Assembly: GCA_023252275.1 (NCBI GenBank)
Contig: JAHHGO010000007.1
Span: forward strand, 1 to 34,679
DNA from: Alphaproteobacteria bacterium
Lineage (GTDB): Bacteria > Pseudomonadota > Alphaproteobacteria > UBA11222
DNA: 34,679 bases
Direction of reading: 5' to 3'
In this document: positions 34,633 to 34,679 of the stretch, piece after piece
Numbering within the stretch: the stretch's first letter is position 1
Layout of the letters: each line of letters begins with the position of its first letter
The notes under the pieces: generated by a model
Database searches by the model: none
The model's input: only the letters and a program-made list of their open reading frames with translations
What the model was told of the DNA's origin: nothing
Made by a program: the position numbers and the translations under genes

Positions 34633-34679
34633 TGTCGAACACCCGCAGGGGCAAGCTGTGATCCCGGCACAACACGATG
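34523..34679 (-). CDS. pyrH: UMP kinase, C-terminal fragment (5' part beyond the window)
   Basis: Reading the minus strand inward from the window end gives 51 codons then [23 protein letters not shown], then [17 protein letters not shown] and a short extra tail to LGA. This is the end of UMP kinase (E. coli [20 protein letters not shown], then RVVMGEKEGT), which phosphorylates UMP to UDP. Only the C-terminal strand-helix part is present. Its adjacency to frr is the normal bacterial order. Confidence 0.85.
   Translation of the reverse strand, partial: IVLCRDHSLPLRVFDIKQEGALMRIVTGDQTVGTTVDNGAGAPVQANRLGA

Overview
The window looks like a moderately GC-rich alphaproteobacterial chromosome fragment. 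Evidence for this is the alphaproteobacterial order sucC-sucD-sucA-sucB-lpdA, a ybjN-proC pair, a TipF-like EAL protein, the short-HisG regulator hisZ, and a pyrH-frr junction at the right edge. I cannot name a genus. Both ends cut through genes (sucC at the left, pyrH at the right), so this may be an entire assembled contig, possibly from a metagenome.

Layout. 1-7275 (+): the TCA-cycle block for succinyl-CoA synthetase and the 2-oxoglutarate dehydrogenase complex (E1, E2, E3). 7365-8495 (+): an AT-richer DUF2235 hydrolase gene that looks like an insertion, followed by a decayed copy of the lpdA tail. 8691-13751 (+): hisZ-hisG, two tandem paralogous short-chain dehydrogenases separated by a strong terminator, and an orphan glcE. 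13755-15989 (-): a HAD-IIA phosphatase and a catalytically degenerate TipF-like EAL protein. 16102-21276 (+): N-carbamoylputrescine amidase, a 56-residue membrane protein, a PPi-type phosphofructokinase, a TPR lipoprotein and ispE. 21282-22642 (-): ybjN and proC. 22928-25394 (+): two tandem amidohydrolase-2 paralogs. 25487-26662 (-): a membrane-anchored SGNH hydrolase.

26798-26874 is tRNA-Arg(CCG), followed by a frameshifted C-terminal scrap of an IS1380-type transposase and an LLM-class oxidoreductase. 28880-32333 (-) is a three-gene operon: two acyl-CoA dehydrogenases resembling the large and small subunits of pimeloyl-CoA dehydrogenase, then a SAM methyltransferase. 32514-33683 (+) is a GT4 glycosyltransferase.

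The right edge is anomalous. A DUF1326 gene runs head-on into the antisense of frr and pyrH, and both the DUF1326 family domain and the Frr reading frame are cut at the same point (about 34455). This is either a real recombination junction or an assembly chimera.

How the genes fit together: the left third is core energy metabolism and histidine/isoprenoid/proline biosynthesis. The 22.9-32.3 kb part (amidohydrolases, LLM oxidoreductase, heteromeric-type acyl-CoA dehydrogenase, methyltransferase, IS remnant) looks like accessory catabolism of an unknown cyclic or dicarboxylic substrate. I found no CRISPR array, no recognisable defence island and no clear novel multi-gene system. The most unusual signals are the 34455 junction, an 18-bp perfect hairpin over a stop codon (25461-25500), the gene debris at 28615-28879, and the lpdA-tail copy beside the DUF2235 gene.
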